From Prosthecobacter vanneervenii (GTDB taxonomy: Bacteria; Verrucomicrobiota; Verrucomicrobiia; Verrucomicrobiales; Verrucomicrobiaceae): DNA of 64,000 bases. The notes beneath the pieces are model-generated. The model saw only the letters and a list, made by a program, of their open reading frames with translations, did no database searches and was not told the DNA's origin. The stretch lies in assembly GCF_014203095.1 (NCBI RefSeq), contig NZ_JACHIG010000004.1, positions 434,001-498,000 on the forward strand, read 5' to 3'. A program made the position numbers and the translations under genes. This document shows positions 16,131 through 25,116 of this stretch, in pieces; positions within the stretch are counted from its first letter, which is position 1, and each line of letters opens with the position of its first letter.

Positions 16131-17411
16131 TTATGGCCCCGTGTTTACCGGGCTGCACTTCAGCCGCACAAAACCTTTGCCGCTCAGATTCGCGTTGACC
16201 GTGATCGTGCCGTCGCCGTTGTTCGTCGTTTGCGCCGCAGGGATGTCAGTCCAGTTCACCAGGTCCGTGGAGGATTGCGCCTGGATGCTGCCCCATTCGG
16301 TGAAGACCATGCGAGGCTGGTAGGTCAATGTCAGCGCGCCATTCTGCAGCACCGGCCTTGGCATGCTGGAGGTGCCTGTGACATTCTCCAGTGCGAACTC
16401 GACGCCGTTGGGTATGCCGTTGCCATTCGAATCGGCCGTGAAGCTGCCACTCTGCCCCACTGAGGCGAGCCATTCGGTGAAGGGGATGTTGGGATCCAGC
16501 CCTAGCAGGGTGGAGATGATGTAGCTGTCGCTCACCGGTGTGATTGCCGTGGCTGGATACTGGGCATTGAAGGCATCCACGACCATCTGCGCGATCTTGG
16601 TATGCGCGCAGGTGTTGGGGTGAAATCCGTCTCCGGAGAATGCATAACGCGTCCGCGCATCGGCATCCGCCACACGGTAAAATTCGATGGCCTGGATGCG
16701 GAAGGGCTGCGAGATGAGCGACTTGGTGAACGCATACACGCCGGGCACAAATCCGATGCCGATGGACTGTGCATAGGCTGCCAGACTGGCGTTCAGGGCA
16801 TCCATTGCGGCGGTGACGCGGGCCGTTTTTACCGGATCGGTGGGGTAGCCCTGCTGAATTTTGGGCGTGCAGCCCACATGCGGCACGCTGACCAGCACGA
16901 TGGGAATGGATGGATTCACTCCACGCACAAAGCTGATGATCCACTGCAGATTTCCATAGGTCGTGGTAGTCACGGAGGCGTCCGCCGTGCCGTTGTAGAG
17001 ATTGGCGTAGTAGCTGTCAGCATCATTGCCGCCCGCGAAGATGACCACTCTCTCCACGGTGCCACGCAGCTGGTTTTTCAGCGTGTTGGTCCACCAAAAG
17101 TTGTAGATGCTGCTGAGCTGGTTGCGGATGTCCGTTGTGGTCGCTCCCGGGAAGGCCCAGTTATAAGCGTGCCCTGTGAGCCTGGGATCAGCATAGGCTC
17201 CCCACGTTCCAGTATCAAACCAGTCGGTGCGGTTCTGATGCAGGAGTTCGATCCAGTTCCGCGCCTGCCAGGAGGCAGGGTTGTTGGGATACAGCGCCGG
17301 AAACTCCTCTTCGTACTCCTTTGTCAGGCTGTCCCCGATCACCAGGCACTGCTCCGCCCTGAGCGAGAAGCTCATGAGCAGGAGCATGAATGTGAAGACA
17401 CAGCGGCGCAT
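16131..17411 (-). CDS. Exported SGNH/GDSL hydrolase with C-terminal repeat module
   Basis: A 426-residue protein with a signal peptide at about 1-19. The SGNH signature starts with GDS at residues 26-28, an FAGGND block supplies the oxyanion Asn, and DGFHPN supplies the catalytic Asp-His. After about residue 300 there is a degenerate Ca-binding repeat (DSNGNGIPNGVEF) and a terminal beta module with QSSTDLVNW and GFVRLKC. A related module occurs at the N-terminus of the protein at 58189-60384. The enzyme is probably an extracellular esterase or lipase acting on an acylated polymer. It follows the azurin fusion gene by 90 bp on the same strand. Confidence 0.86.
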   Translation of the reverse strand: MRRCVFTFMLLLMSFSLRAEQCLVIGDSLTKEYEEEFPALYPNNPASWQARNWIELLHQNRTDWFDTGTWGAYADPRLTGHAYNWAFPGATTTDIRNQLSSIYNFWWTNTLKNQLRGTVERVVIFAGGNDADSYYANLYNGTADASVTTTTYGNLQWIISFVRGVNPSIPIVLVSVPHVGCTPKIQQGYPTDPVKTARVTAAMDALNASLAAYAQSIGIGFVPGVYAFTKSLISQPFRIQAIEFYRVADADARTRYAFSGDGFHPNTCAHTKIAQMVVDAFNAQYPATAITPVSDSYIISTLLGLDPNIPFTEWLASVGQSGSFTADSNGNGIPNGVEFALENVTGTSSMPRPVLQNGALTLTYQPRMVFTEWGSIQAQSSTDLVNWTDIPAAQTTNNGDGTITVNANLSGKGFVRLKCSPVNTGP

Positions 17412-17501
17412 CTCCGATTTTGACGCAGGAACCAGGAGAAAAGTTCACCGGCAGATCAAAGTTTGTGCTGTGGCATCTCAGACAAGTCGGAGGCTCTATA
17501 T

Positions 17502-20500
17502 TCACTCAACTTTCAGCACGCCGTTCATGACCATCCAGTGGCCGGGGAAGGTGCAGAGGTAGGGGTAGTCGCCCTTCTCTCTTGGAGCAGTGATGTGGAT
17601 GGTGAAGCTCGACTGCGGATTCGTCATGTCGGTGTAAGCCAGCACGTCGTCGGAATCGGGCACGTAGTGCTTGGCCAGACCTTGCGGGTCGGTGATCATA
17701 AGGTTGGCCAGATTGCCGATCTTTTGCAGCGTGCCCGGTTTGGCGAGCATCCAGTTGTGCGGAACCACATCAGGGTTTTTGAAGACGATAGTGAGCTTCT
17801 CACCTGCCTTGGCGCTGAGCGTTTTTTGCACGTATTGCAGACCGAGAGCAGCCTCGATGACGATTTCACGTCCGCCTTCACCCTTGGCCCACGGATTGGG
17901 CTTGGAAGACTTCGGCGCCTCCATGCCGATCTGTGCAGCGTGATTGGTCTTCGCGATCTTGGTGTAGCCAACGAAATCGGTAAAGGGTTCTGCCAGAGCA
18001 TGGGCTGTGAGGAAAACATCATGGCCAGTGCTCAGGTGCAGATGGATCTGGCTGGCGGTGACGATCTGCGGGATTTCGAGGAAGAGAGTTTTACCACCAT
18101 CGAGCTTCTGCACGCTGTGCACTTCCAGCGGATCATGGCCAGGTGTATCAGCATATTTCACGGAGTATTCAGGAGAGCCATACTGAGGGCCATAGCGGTA
18201 GTTCCAGCATTGCGCAAAGCAGGTGGAGGCGTCGGCATCTTTCACGGGCTGGTTGAAGCGGAGCAGCACTCCATTGTCGCGGGCTTCGAATCCGATGGGC
18301 ACCGGCTTCTCGCCGCCAGTGAAGCGCACGCGTTGGAAACAGCCGTCCTTCGGGGTGTAGCTGCCCCAGCCCTGCATGCCGTTCACGTAGAGGTGGCCGT
18401 CCTTCGGATTGAAGCGCGCGCACTGCGGGCCGGAGTCGAAGTTGCCGCTGATCTTCACCGCTGCCGCCTGCCAGCGGCCTTTCACATTCTGCCGCATGAC
18501 GAGCCACGCGCCGCCACCGCCGGAGGAGAGATGAACGAAATTGCCATCGCCTTTGAGTGCAGCCCATTTGTCGCTGGAGATGAAGGCCTGGCTGCTGGCG
18601 CTGTTGTCCTCGCCACGAGGGAGATACATGAGCACGGGCTCGGGAGGCTGGCCGTTCTTGGGGCCGCCTGCGCCAAAGTGGGCACCCAGATTGTGGTCCA
18701 GTTCGATCTGGAAGATGGAGGAAGCCGGTGTCCAGTCGCCTTCTTGACCGCTGCTGGTGACAAAGCGTCCATCCGGCGAGATGCCGAGGCCATCCGGATT
18801 CCGGAAGCCGGTGCCGAGGACTTCGAGTTTGTCACGGCCCGTGATGCGGCAGACACCTTGATTGCCGGAGGCGAAATACCAGCGGCCTTCTTTGTCGGTT
18901 TCGAGACCGACGATGAAGTCGTGGCCGCCGGGAGATGTCTGCATCGCATTCGTCACACACTCGTAGAAGTCGGCCTCGTCATCGCCGTTAAGGTCATGCA
19001 GACAGGTGATCTGATCACGGCCGAGGACATAGAGCTTGTCCTTCACGATCTTCATGCCCAGCGGCTGATTGAGACCAGTGGCAAAGCGCTTCCAGCGGAT
19101 CTTGGACAGCTTCTCATCGATGCCTTTCACCAGCCAGACCTCGCCCGTCATGGTGGCGATGGCGGCAGTGCCATTGCTGAAGAAGTCATGTGCGGTGATG
19201 AAGAACAGCGCGCCATACGGATTATCAAAGGGCAGTTCGATGGTGTCGGTGGCGAAGGGCTGCTGCGTGCCTAGCTTGCCTTTGGTTTCCATCCACTTTG
19301 GCCATTGGGATAAGAACTCTTTAGCGAGTTGAACCTGCTCGCCATGAACATTCCAAAATGAATCACCCACTTTGAAGATGACGGCCTTGCCCTGACGATA
19401 GAAACCTTCGTACTGGCCTTGGAGCTTGATCGATGGCTTCGACGCCACCTTGCCATCCATCGCAGCGCCGCCCATGAAGCCGTGACGGTGATCGGTGAGC
19501 TTGATGAAGCCACCTGTCCAGGTGAGCGGGAATGAAAGTTTCTCACTGTCGAAGACATACGAGGTATCACCTTCGCGAACGCACACGGCCTTGGGGATCG
19601 TCAGACCCGCGCCTTTGAAGACGCAGCTAAAGACGCTGCCGTGATCACTTTCTGCGAAGCGGCCATCCTTCCAGGTCACCTGGTCGTTTTGATTCCCCCA
19701 GTGGCCCTGCTGGCCGCCATCGAGTCCGGGGAATTGTGGCAGCAATGCCGGAAGCGGCTTCTGCTTCATGAATTGCAGCGCCTGCTTGCCGTAGAAGTCG
19801 AAGACACGCTCACGGTTCACAAACTCCTCCCAGTGCACATTATCTTCAGGATGGAGTGGCTTGCGGTCCGGCTTGAAGGCTGCGGGCGGCGGAGCCTTCG
19901 GCGGCAGGATGGCGTCCAGATGATCGAAGTCCCAGAGACCGATGGTGTTGTCCATGCGCAAGCGTGGGCCGTTGCTCTTGCGCGGCTTCATCACACCGCG
20001 TGCGATGCGCACGTCGTCCAAAACCCCATCACAGCCGATGGAGCCTTCCACGAGGCTGCCGAAAGCAATGCCACCAGCTTTGGGTGTGCCCTTGAGGGGC
20101 TGCACTGGCTTCTCGAGCACCTGCTTGCCGTCCACCCAGAGAGCCACGCTCTTGTCATCGATGCTGGCCAGCAGGTCGTGCCACTTGCCGTCACAGATGT
20201 TCACCTGCGAATCATAATCGCCGCCACGTCCGGGCATGTAGAGCGCGAAGGTGCCGCGTTTGGCATGCGTGTAGATCTCCCAATGAGTGGCGGAGGATTT
20301 GGTGTCCGAGGCGACGAGGATGTTGAAATGATCCTTGCTGTTCAGTTTGGCGCGGCATTCAATCGTAATCGGCAGCGTGCGGAAGGGTTCGTTGTCCTGC
20401 TCAAAATAGCTGCCTTTCAGAGCCTCGCCGAATTCCTGATTGAGGGACGGCACGCCCTCACCGGTGATGGGGGGCTTGGCAATGAAGCTGACAGTGGCTG

Positions 20501-21410
20501 GCTTGTCCTTCCAGGTACGATACTTTGGCTTCGGTCCAGGTACATTGTCATCCAGCTGCGGCACCAGCCACGCAAGGCCGTCGAGATTGTCCAGCAGGCG
20601 GCCTTCAGCGTCTTCATTCGTGTGATTGAGAATGCCGATGGGGCCGTTGTAACCGCTCGCACGCACGATGCGCAGCACCTTCACGTCTTCCGTGCCGACA
20701 CCGAGTGGAAGAATCTTGCGGCCCTTGGCCTCGCCGTCGATGTCCATGCCGTTGAGATTGAAGCAGAGCAGGTGCGGCAGCATGCGTGGCAGCACTTTGG
20801 CTAGGCGGTCCAGATGGCCGTGGCCGTGGTGAAGGTTGTACACCATGCCGATGTTCTTGATGCCTTTGGCCTTCAGCGCCTCCACGATGGCGATGGCGTT
20901 TTCCGGCTCTCCATACCATCCACCGTGATTGTAAAGCGCCACCTGGCAGCCCAACGGTGCGGCGGCCTCGCAGATCGGCTGCAGACGTGCGACTTCCTTT
21001 TCCACGCGGGCTTTTTGATCTGCCTCATCCTTTACCTGAATCGCACCGCCGTTTCCATTCACCCAAAGCTGTGGGTGCACGCCATGGCGTTTGAAGAGCT
21101 CCAGCGTTTGCCGCGCTTCATCATTCAGCGTGGTTGGAAACCACCAGCCCATCAGCTCGATGTGGTGTTTCTTGAGCGCAATCAGCTCGTCGTCCCACTG
21201 CGGGATGTGCTCTTTGCGGTAATCATAGACGAACTTCTTCACGCCCATCTTTTCCAGCATGGCCGCACGCTCCTCCGGGCCGCGTTTGCCTGCATCGAAC
21301 GGCACAATGCACCACGCAGCGAGGTTGGTTTTGTCAAAGAGAGCTTCGGCTGCCTGAGATGCGCCGAGCGCAGAAACAAAGAGTGTGAAGGTGAGAAGGC
21401 GGAAGAGCAT
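17502..21410 (-). CDS. Four-part exported fusion: TIM barrel, LamG, DUF6797-propeller, azurin
   Basis: A 1302-residue exported protein, signal peptide about 1-20. Residues about 25-290 form a xylose-isomerase-like sugar phosphate isomerase/epimerase barrel. Residues about 345-510 form a LamG jelly roll (CDGKWHDLLASIDDKSVALW). Residues about 555-730 match the DUF6797 region that precedes PVC dehydrogenase-like propellers, and a propeller follows to about 1060. Residues about 1195-1302 are an azurin/plastocyanin domain with a complete copper set: His in VVPHNWML, then Cys1286, His1291 and Met1295 in YLCTFPGHWMVM. No CxxCH haem site is present. The PmoA-like gene lies 11 bp upstream. Confidence 0.85.
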   Translation of the reverse strand: MLFRLLTFTLFVSALGASQAAEALFDKTNLAAWCIVPFDAGKRGPEERAAMLEKMGVKKFVYDYRKEHIPQWDDELIALKKHHIELMGWWFPTTLNDEARQTLELFKRHGVHPQLWVNGNGGAIQVKDEADQKARVEKEVARLQPICEAAAPLGCQVALYNHGGWYGEPENAIAIVEALKAKGIKNIGMVYNLHHGHGHLDRLAKVLPRMLPHLLCFNLNGMDIDGEAKGRKILPLGVGTEDVKVLRIVRASGYNGPIGILNHTNEDAEGRLLDNLDGLAWLVPQLDDNVPGPKPKYRTWKDKPATVSFIAKPPITGEGVPSLNQEFGEALKGSYFEQDNEPFRTLPITIECRAKLNSKDHFNILVASDTKSSATHWEIYTHAKRGTFALYMPGRGGDYDSQVNICDGKWHDLLASIDDKSVALWVDGKQVLEKPVQPLKGTPKAGGIAFGSLVEGSIGCDGVLDDVRIARGVMKPRKSNGPRLRMDNTIGLWDFDHLDAILPPKAPPPAAFKPDRKPLHPEDNVHWEEFVNRERVFDFYGKQALQFMKQKPLPALLPQFPGLDGGQQGHWGNQNDQVTWKDGRFAESDHGSVFSCVFKGAGLTIPKAVCVREGDTSYVFDSEKLSFPLTWTGGFIKLTDHRHGFMGGAAMDGKVASKPSIKLQGQYEGFYRQGKAVIFKVGDSFWNVHGEQVQLAKEFLSQWPKWMETKGKLGTQQPFATDTIELPFDNPYGALFFITAHDFFSNGTAAIATMTGEVWLVKGIDEKLSKIRWKRFATGLNQPLGMKIVKDKLYVLGRDQITCLHDLNGDDEADFYECVTNAMQTSPGGHDFIVGLETDKEGRWYFASGNQGVCRITGRDKLEVLGTGFRNPDGLGISPDGRFVTSSGQEGDWTPASSIFQIELDHNLGAHFGAGGPKNGQPPEPVLMYLPRGEDNSASSQAFISSDKWAALKGDGNFVHLSSGGGGAWLVMRQNVKGRWQAAAVKISGNFDSGPQCARFNPKDGHLYVNGMQGWGSYTPKDGCFQRVRFTGGEKPVPIGFEARDNGVLLRFNQPVKDADASTCFAQCWNYRYGPQYGSPEYSVKYADTPGHDPLEVHSVQKLDGGKTLFLEIPQIVTASQIHLHLSTGHDVFLTAHALAEPFTDFVGYTKIAKTNHAAQIGMEAPKSSKPNPWAKGEGGREIVIEAALGLQYVQKTLSAKAGEKLTIVFKNPDVVPHNWMLAKPGTLQKIGNLANLMITDPQGLAKHYVPDSDDVLAYTDMTNPQSSFTIHITAPREKGDYPYLCTFPGHWMVMNGVLKVE

Positions 21411-21421
21411 GGTGGAAAGGT

Positions 21422-22402
21422 TTACTTGGTTTTGGAATAGGCGGCCCACTGAGCCTCGATCCATTCGGCATCAGGGACACCATCGAAGACGAGGATGCGA
21501 TACTTGGAGACGTAAGGTTTGCCGGGCTCGATGGACCAGTCGCCATCCTGCGAGGGGGCGATGCAGAGCTGCGGGTTTTTCGGATTGAGGCGCAGCGGCT
21601 GCGGAAAGCGAAAGTTGGAGGGATGAATCAATATCGCCATGCCGGCAGGCATGCCATCCACCTGGCCGCCGATGTGGACCCACTTGCCCTTGGTCGAGTC
21701 TCCTTTGAGGCGGTCATGCCCTTCACTGGTGAGCATCGTCACGGCATCGAGCGGATTCCACGCCTGATTTCCACGCACGCCGAGGCCGCCGTAGTGGTAC
21801 TTGGGCAGCCTCAGCGGTTTGTCAGTGGCACAGGTCTGAGTGCTCGTGAGGTCGATGATGTTCGTCAGCTTCCCATCCAGCTCCTTCTGCGCCACCGCCA
21901 CCTGCCACATCTCGCTCAGCACTTTCTGATCAGGGGCGTGACTGTGATCCAGAAACAGATGCCGACTGATGAAGCCACCGCCATCCACACCACCCCAGCT
22001 CTTGTCCAGCTTATCGAAGCGTACTTCCGCCAGGATCTGATCTCCGCTCTTGTCCTTGCCCTCGCCTTTGCCCTGATTCCAGAAGTCGGGGTGCGATTCG
22101 CCAAACTCCGTCTTCGTCCACGCCATCCAGATGCCGCGATGCCAGCGGTGGTCTTCCGGGTGGTTGCCAGTCACCAGCTTGCCGCTGGGCGAATAGACCG
22201 GGTGCAGATGTGCTCCGTGTTTGAAAACAGCGGCCACTCCCTCAGGCACCTCGCCAGCCTCCATTTGATAATCGCAGATGATTTTTCCCCCGGCGCTGAA
22301 ATGCAGTACGGAGCCGCTCTTCTCCACCTGAATATCTGCGGCGGAGGAGCGGAGTGCTGGCAGGGTGGCCAAGACAGCAGTGAGGAGAAGGGTTGGCTTC
22401 AT
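21422..22402 (-). CDS. Exported PmoA-like family protein
   Basis: A 326-residue protein with a signal peptide at about 1-21. It belongs to the family annotated as methane oxygenase PmoA-like: the strings GNHPEDHRWHRGIWMAWT and GGLGVRGNQAW are characteristic. Despite the name it is not a methane monooxygenase subunit; members are soluble beta proteins widespread in PVC and Bacteroidota glycan clusters, with no settled function. It sits 11 bp upstream of the azurin fusion and 22 bp downstream of the amidohydrolase, which indicates one operon. Confidence 0.8.
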   Translation of the reverse strand: MKPTLLLTAVLATLPALRSSAADIQVEKSGSVLHFSAGGKIICDYQMEAGEVPEGVAAVFKHGAHLHPVYSPSGKLVTGNHPEDHRWHRGIWMAWTKTEFGESHPDFWNQGKGEGKDKSGDQILAEVRFDKLDKSWGGVDGGGFISRHLFLDHSHAPDQKVLSEMWQVAVAQKELDGKLTNIIDLTSTQTCATDKPLRLPKYHYGGLGVRGNQAWNPLDAVTMLTSEGHDRLKGDSTKGKWVHIGGQVDGMPAGMAILIHPSNFRFPQPLRLNPKNPQLCIAPSQDGDWSIEPGKPYVSKYRILVFDGVPDAEWIEAQWAAYSKTK

Positions 22403-22424
22403 GACGATGGAACGGCCCGCTGTA

Positions 22425-23702
22425 TCACAAACTCGCAGGCTTTACGAGAGTTCCCGCTTTCACCACGCCGCCCTGCATCACGGCCATGAGGTTGTCGCGG
22501 TTTTCGAGAAGAGAGATGTCCTTGAGCACATCCCCCGCCACCACGAGCACGTCCGCCAGCTTGCCTTTTTCGAGTGTGCCGATCTCCTTCTCACGGCCCA
22601 TCATCTTTGCGCCGCCAAGCGTGGCGCACTTGATCGTGTCCAGCGGTGAGAAGCCCACGTAATCGACGAAGAAGGTCAGCTCCTGCGCGTAGGTGCCGTG
22701 CGGGGTCCAGGCAAAGCCGTAGTCGCCACCGAGCCCCAGGGTCCCACCAGCCTTTAGCACTTTGCGGCAGCTTTCAGCACCAGCTTCAAGAGTCTCCTGG
22801 TGGCCGTCCAGCACGCGCTGGGACAGGCCAAATTCCTTGCCGCGCTGCACGCTGAAAAGCTCAAACCCCAGCCCGGGGCACATCGGCACGTTGCGCTTCA
22901 GCAGCAGATCCAGGCACTCGTCATCCATGAAGGTGCCGTGCTCGATGGCATCATAACCAGCTTTCAGCGCGTTGCGGATGCCCTCGGTGGCGCGGCAGTG
23001 GCCGGTGACCTTGAGACCGTGATTATGCGCCGTGGCCACCACGGCATGCATCTCTTCAAAGGTCATGCACAGGGTGTGATGATCGTTGATGTCGGGAGAG
23101 GCGGCATCTCCGGTGGGGTAGGTCTTCACCCACTCGATGCCGTCTTTGACCAGTTTGCGCACGGCAGTGCGGGCCTGCTCGGGACCATTCACGATGAAGA
23201 CGATGCCCTCCATGCCGATGCGGCGGTAGTCGGGGTTCCAGTCCATCAGCCCGCCTGCGCCGCAGATCTCGCGGCCGCTGGCGCTGAGGCGCGGGCCGGG
23301 GATCATGTCTTCCTCGATCGCCTTCTTCATCCAGACATCGATGTTGTGCAGGCAGCCCCCGCTGCGCGCGGCCGTGTAGCCGCACTCCAGCGCGGTCTTG
23401 GCATTCACGCCAGACTGCAGGGTCACGTATTCCACGGGGTACTTGATGTCGAGGTCCTGCAGCTCGGACACATTGAAGTAGGTCAGGTGAATATGCGCCT
23501 CGATGAGCCCCGGCATGATGGTGCCGCCCTTGGCATCGATCACGCGTGCGTCAGTAGCAGCAGGCGGTGCGTCAGCGGCAGGGCCTGCGTAGGTAATGAT
23601 GCCGTCGGTGATGATCAGCGCGGCATTGGGGACAGCGGGCCTGCCCGTGCCATCGACGAGCTGGCCGTTTTTGACGATGGTGGTGCCTGGTTGGAGCTTC
23701 AT
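22425..23702 (-). CDS. Metal-dependent amidohydrolase (imidazolonepropionase-like)
   Basis: A 425-residue amidohydrolase-superfamily enzyme without a signal peptide. The N-terminal beta cap leads into the barrel with the metal motif EAHIH (His70, His72). Further ligands are in GHCRA and IEHGTF, and a late Asp lies in GGDYG. A Lys or Glu bridging residue is not obvious, so the metal centre may be mononuclear or atypical. Substrates in this group are cyclic amides, dipeptides or related nitrogen compounds. It is the second gene of the AraC-led operon, 12 bp after the regulator. Confidence 0.87.
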   Translation of the reverse strand: MKLQPGTTIVKNGQLVDGTGRPAVPNAALIITDGIITYAGPAADAPPAATDARVIDAKGGTIMPGLIEAHIHLTYFNVSELQDLDIKYPVEYVTLQSGVNAKTALECGYTAARSGGCLHNIDVWMKKAIEEDMIPGPRLSASGREICGAGGLMDWNPDYRRIGMEGIVFIVNGPEQARTAVRKLVKDGIEWVKTYPTGDAASPDINDHHTLCMTFEEMHAVVATAHNHGLKVTGHCRATEGIRNALKAGYDAIEHGTFMDDECLDLLLKRNVPMCPGLGFELFSVQRGKEFGLSQRVLDGHQETLEAGAESCRKVLKAGGTLGLGGDYGFAWTPHGTYAQELTFFVDYVGFSPLDTIKCATLGGAKMMGREKEIGTLEKGKLADVLVVAGDVLKDISLLENRDNLMAVMQGGVVKAGTLVKPASL

Positions 23703-23714
23703 GGTGCCAGGATG

Positions 23715-24527
23715 CTATCGCTTTGCCCGGCGCCGGGATAGAACAGGAGCGGCAGGGCTTGGAACATTCGCGGCGGCGTATTTTTCGCGGTAGGCGCCAG
23801 GTGTGAGGCTGGTGACGCGGCGAAATTCGCGCGTGAGATGGCTCTGGTCTGCGAAGCCGCAGCGCAGGCCGATGGCGGAGATGGACTCTCTCGTGTCCAC
23901 CAGCAGGCGGCAGGCGGTCTGGATGCGCAGGCGGCGCAGATACTGCTGCGGCGGCAGGCCATACTCGCGGAGAAAGCTGCGTTCAAACGCCCGCGCCGAC
24001 ATGCCCACGGCGTGCGCCATTTCCGCATTGGTCACGGATTCACCCAGCCGGCGTGTCATCAGTGAAATGACGACACCGAGGCGGATGTCCCCACGCTGGT
24101 CGATCTGCGCGGCATCCAGCATGCGCGTGATGCCAGCCGTGCCCACGACGCGGCCCCGCGCATTGCACACCGGCTTTTTGGTCGTGAAGCACCACGCCGC
24201 CGTGTGGTCAAACCGGCCCACCAGCTCAAGCCGGCCCTGCACCGTCTGCCCCGCCAGCACGGCTTCATCACCTGCCCGGAAATGCGCCGCCAGGTGCGGT
24301 GGCGAGAGATCGTCGTCTGTCCGGCCCAGCACCTCCTCCAACCGCTGCATGCCATAGTTCAGCAGAAAGGTGCGGTTCACCCAGAGGTAGCGGCGCCTCG
24401 CGTCCTTGATCCAGGCCTGCACGTCCGGCAGCGCGTCAAAAAGATCGCGCAGGGCATCGGCGGCGGATGTGGCGGCGGCATCGGCTTTCACAGTCGGGAG
24501 ACTATCTGGAACGCTATCTGCTCGCAT
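23715..24527 (-). CDS. AraC-family regulator with N-terminal PAS domain
   Basis: A 270-residue transcription factor. Residues about 25-140 are a PAS fold (DVQAWIKDARRRYLWVNRTF, then GRVVGTAGITRML). Residues about 150-250 hold two AraC helix-turn-helix motifs, with AHAVGMSARAFERSF and the signature IGLRCGFADQSHLTREFRR. It is the first gene of a same-strand set with the amidohydrolase, the PmoA-like gene and the azurin fusion. It therefore probably regulates them, and itself, in response to a small ligand sensed by PAS. It is divergent from the RRM gene across a 213-bp gap. Confidence 0.92.
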   Translation of the reverse strand: MRADSVPDSLPTVKADAAATSAADALRDLFDALPDVQAWIKDARRRYLWVNRTFLLNYGMQRLEEVLGRTDDDLSPPHLAAHFRAGDEAVLAGQTVQGRLELVGRFDHTAAWCFTTKKPVCNARGRVVGTAGITRMLDAAQIDQRGDIRLGVVISLMTRRLGESVTNAEMAHAVGMSARAFERSFLREYGLPPQQYLRRLRIQTACRLLVDTRESISAIGLRCGFADQSHLTREFRRVTSLTPGAYREKYAAANVPSPAAPVLSRRRAKR

Positions 24528-24605
24528 GTGGAATCATGCAGGCAGGAAAAAACGTGAAAACTCATCAGGCCATTCCAGCAGGTCCAGAGGGGGCTCACGC
24601 ATGGA

Positions 24606-24634
24606 TTGACACCCCCACCCGTCGAGCCTACTCT
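24606..24634 (+). promoter_or_regulatory. Sigma70-type promoter of the RRM gene
   Basis: TTGACA at 24606-24611 is a perfect -35 box. After exactly 17 bases comes TACTCT at 24629-24634, four of six matches to the -10 consensus. A start near 24641 would give a leader of about 100 nt containing the hairpin at 24639-24672. Confidence 0.7.
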
Positions 24635-24638
24635 CCGG

Positions 24639-24672
24639 TCCGTGTGCGTCCCTCGACGGACGCAGACACGGA
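24639..24672 (+). promoter_or_regulatory. Leader hairpin upstream of the RRM gene
   Basis: TCCGTGTGCGTCC (24639-24651) pairs with GGACGCAGACACGGA (24658-24672), leaving a two-base bulge and a six-base loop. It lies at the predicted 5' end of the transcript. It may be a binding or folding control site for an RNA-binding protein, possibly autoregulatory, or act as a stability cap. Confidence 0.55.
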
Positions 24673-24740
24673 AAATCGGGTTCACGCCATGACCTGTTCT
24701 CTGAAATGTGCGCCATGGCACAGTTTTCATATCTGAACCG

Positions 24741-25109
24741 ATGAACCTCTACGTGAGCAATCTTCCTTACACGATGACGGATGAAGAACTCCAGGGCGAG
24801 TTCGCCGCCTTTGGCAATGTCTCCAGCGCCCGTGTTGTCAGAGACCGCGACACGGGCCGCTCACGCGGATTTGCCTTCGTGGAGATGCCGGTGGAATCCG
24901 AGGCGCTCACAGCCATCAATGCCCTGAACGCCAAGGAGATCGGCGGGCGTGCCCTGCGTGTGGTGGAGGCCCGGCCAAAAGAGGAGCGTCCGCAGCGCCC
25001 CTTCGGTGGTGGTGGGGGCGGCGGCGGACATCGCAACCAAGGCGGTGGAGGAGGTGCGGGCGGCAGGCGCGATTCACGCTCAGACTGGGACCGCAACAAA
25101 CGCTCCTAG
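24741..25109 (+). CDS. Glycine-rich RRM RNA-binding protein
   Basis: A 122-residue protein. Residues 1-80 are an RNA recognition motif with RNP2 LYVSNL at 3-8 and RNP1 RGFAFVEM near 44-51. The tail is rich in Gly and Arg with long Gly runs, as in cyanobacterial and PVC cold-induced Rbp proteins. Such proteins bind single-stranded RNA and may act as chaperones at low temperature. The ATG at 24741 is the start that gives an intact first strand; a GTG at 24708 is in frame but adds nothing recognisable. No Shine-Dalgarno is seen. It converges with the TPR gene 7 bp downstream. Confidence 0.93.
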   Translation: MNLYVSNLPYTMTDEELQGEFAAFGNVSSARVVRDRDTGRSRGFAFVEMPVESEALTAINALNAKEIGGRALRVVEARPKEERPQRPFGGGGGGGGHRNQGGGGGAGGRRDSRSDWDRNKRS

Positions 25110-25116
25110 ATCACCC

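Noticed and set aside
17463-19274. 603-codon plus-strand open frame
   Set aside because: It is the mirror of the azurin fusion gene and contains no motif or export signal.
21422-22402. Subunit of particulate methane monooxygenase
   Set aside because: The family name is misleading: there are no TM helices, and no pmoB or pmoC genes lie nearby.
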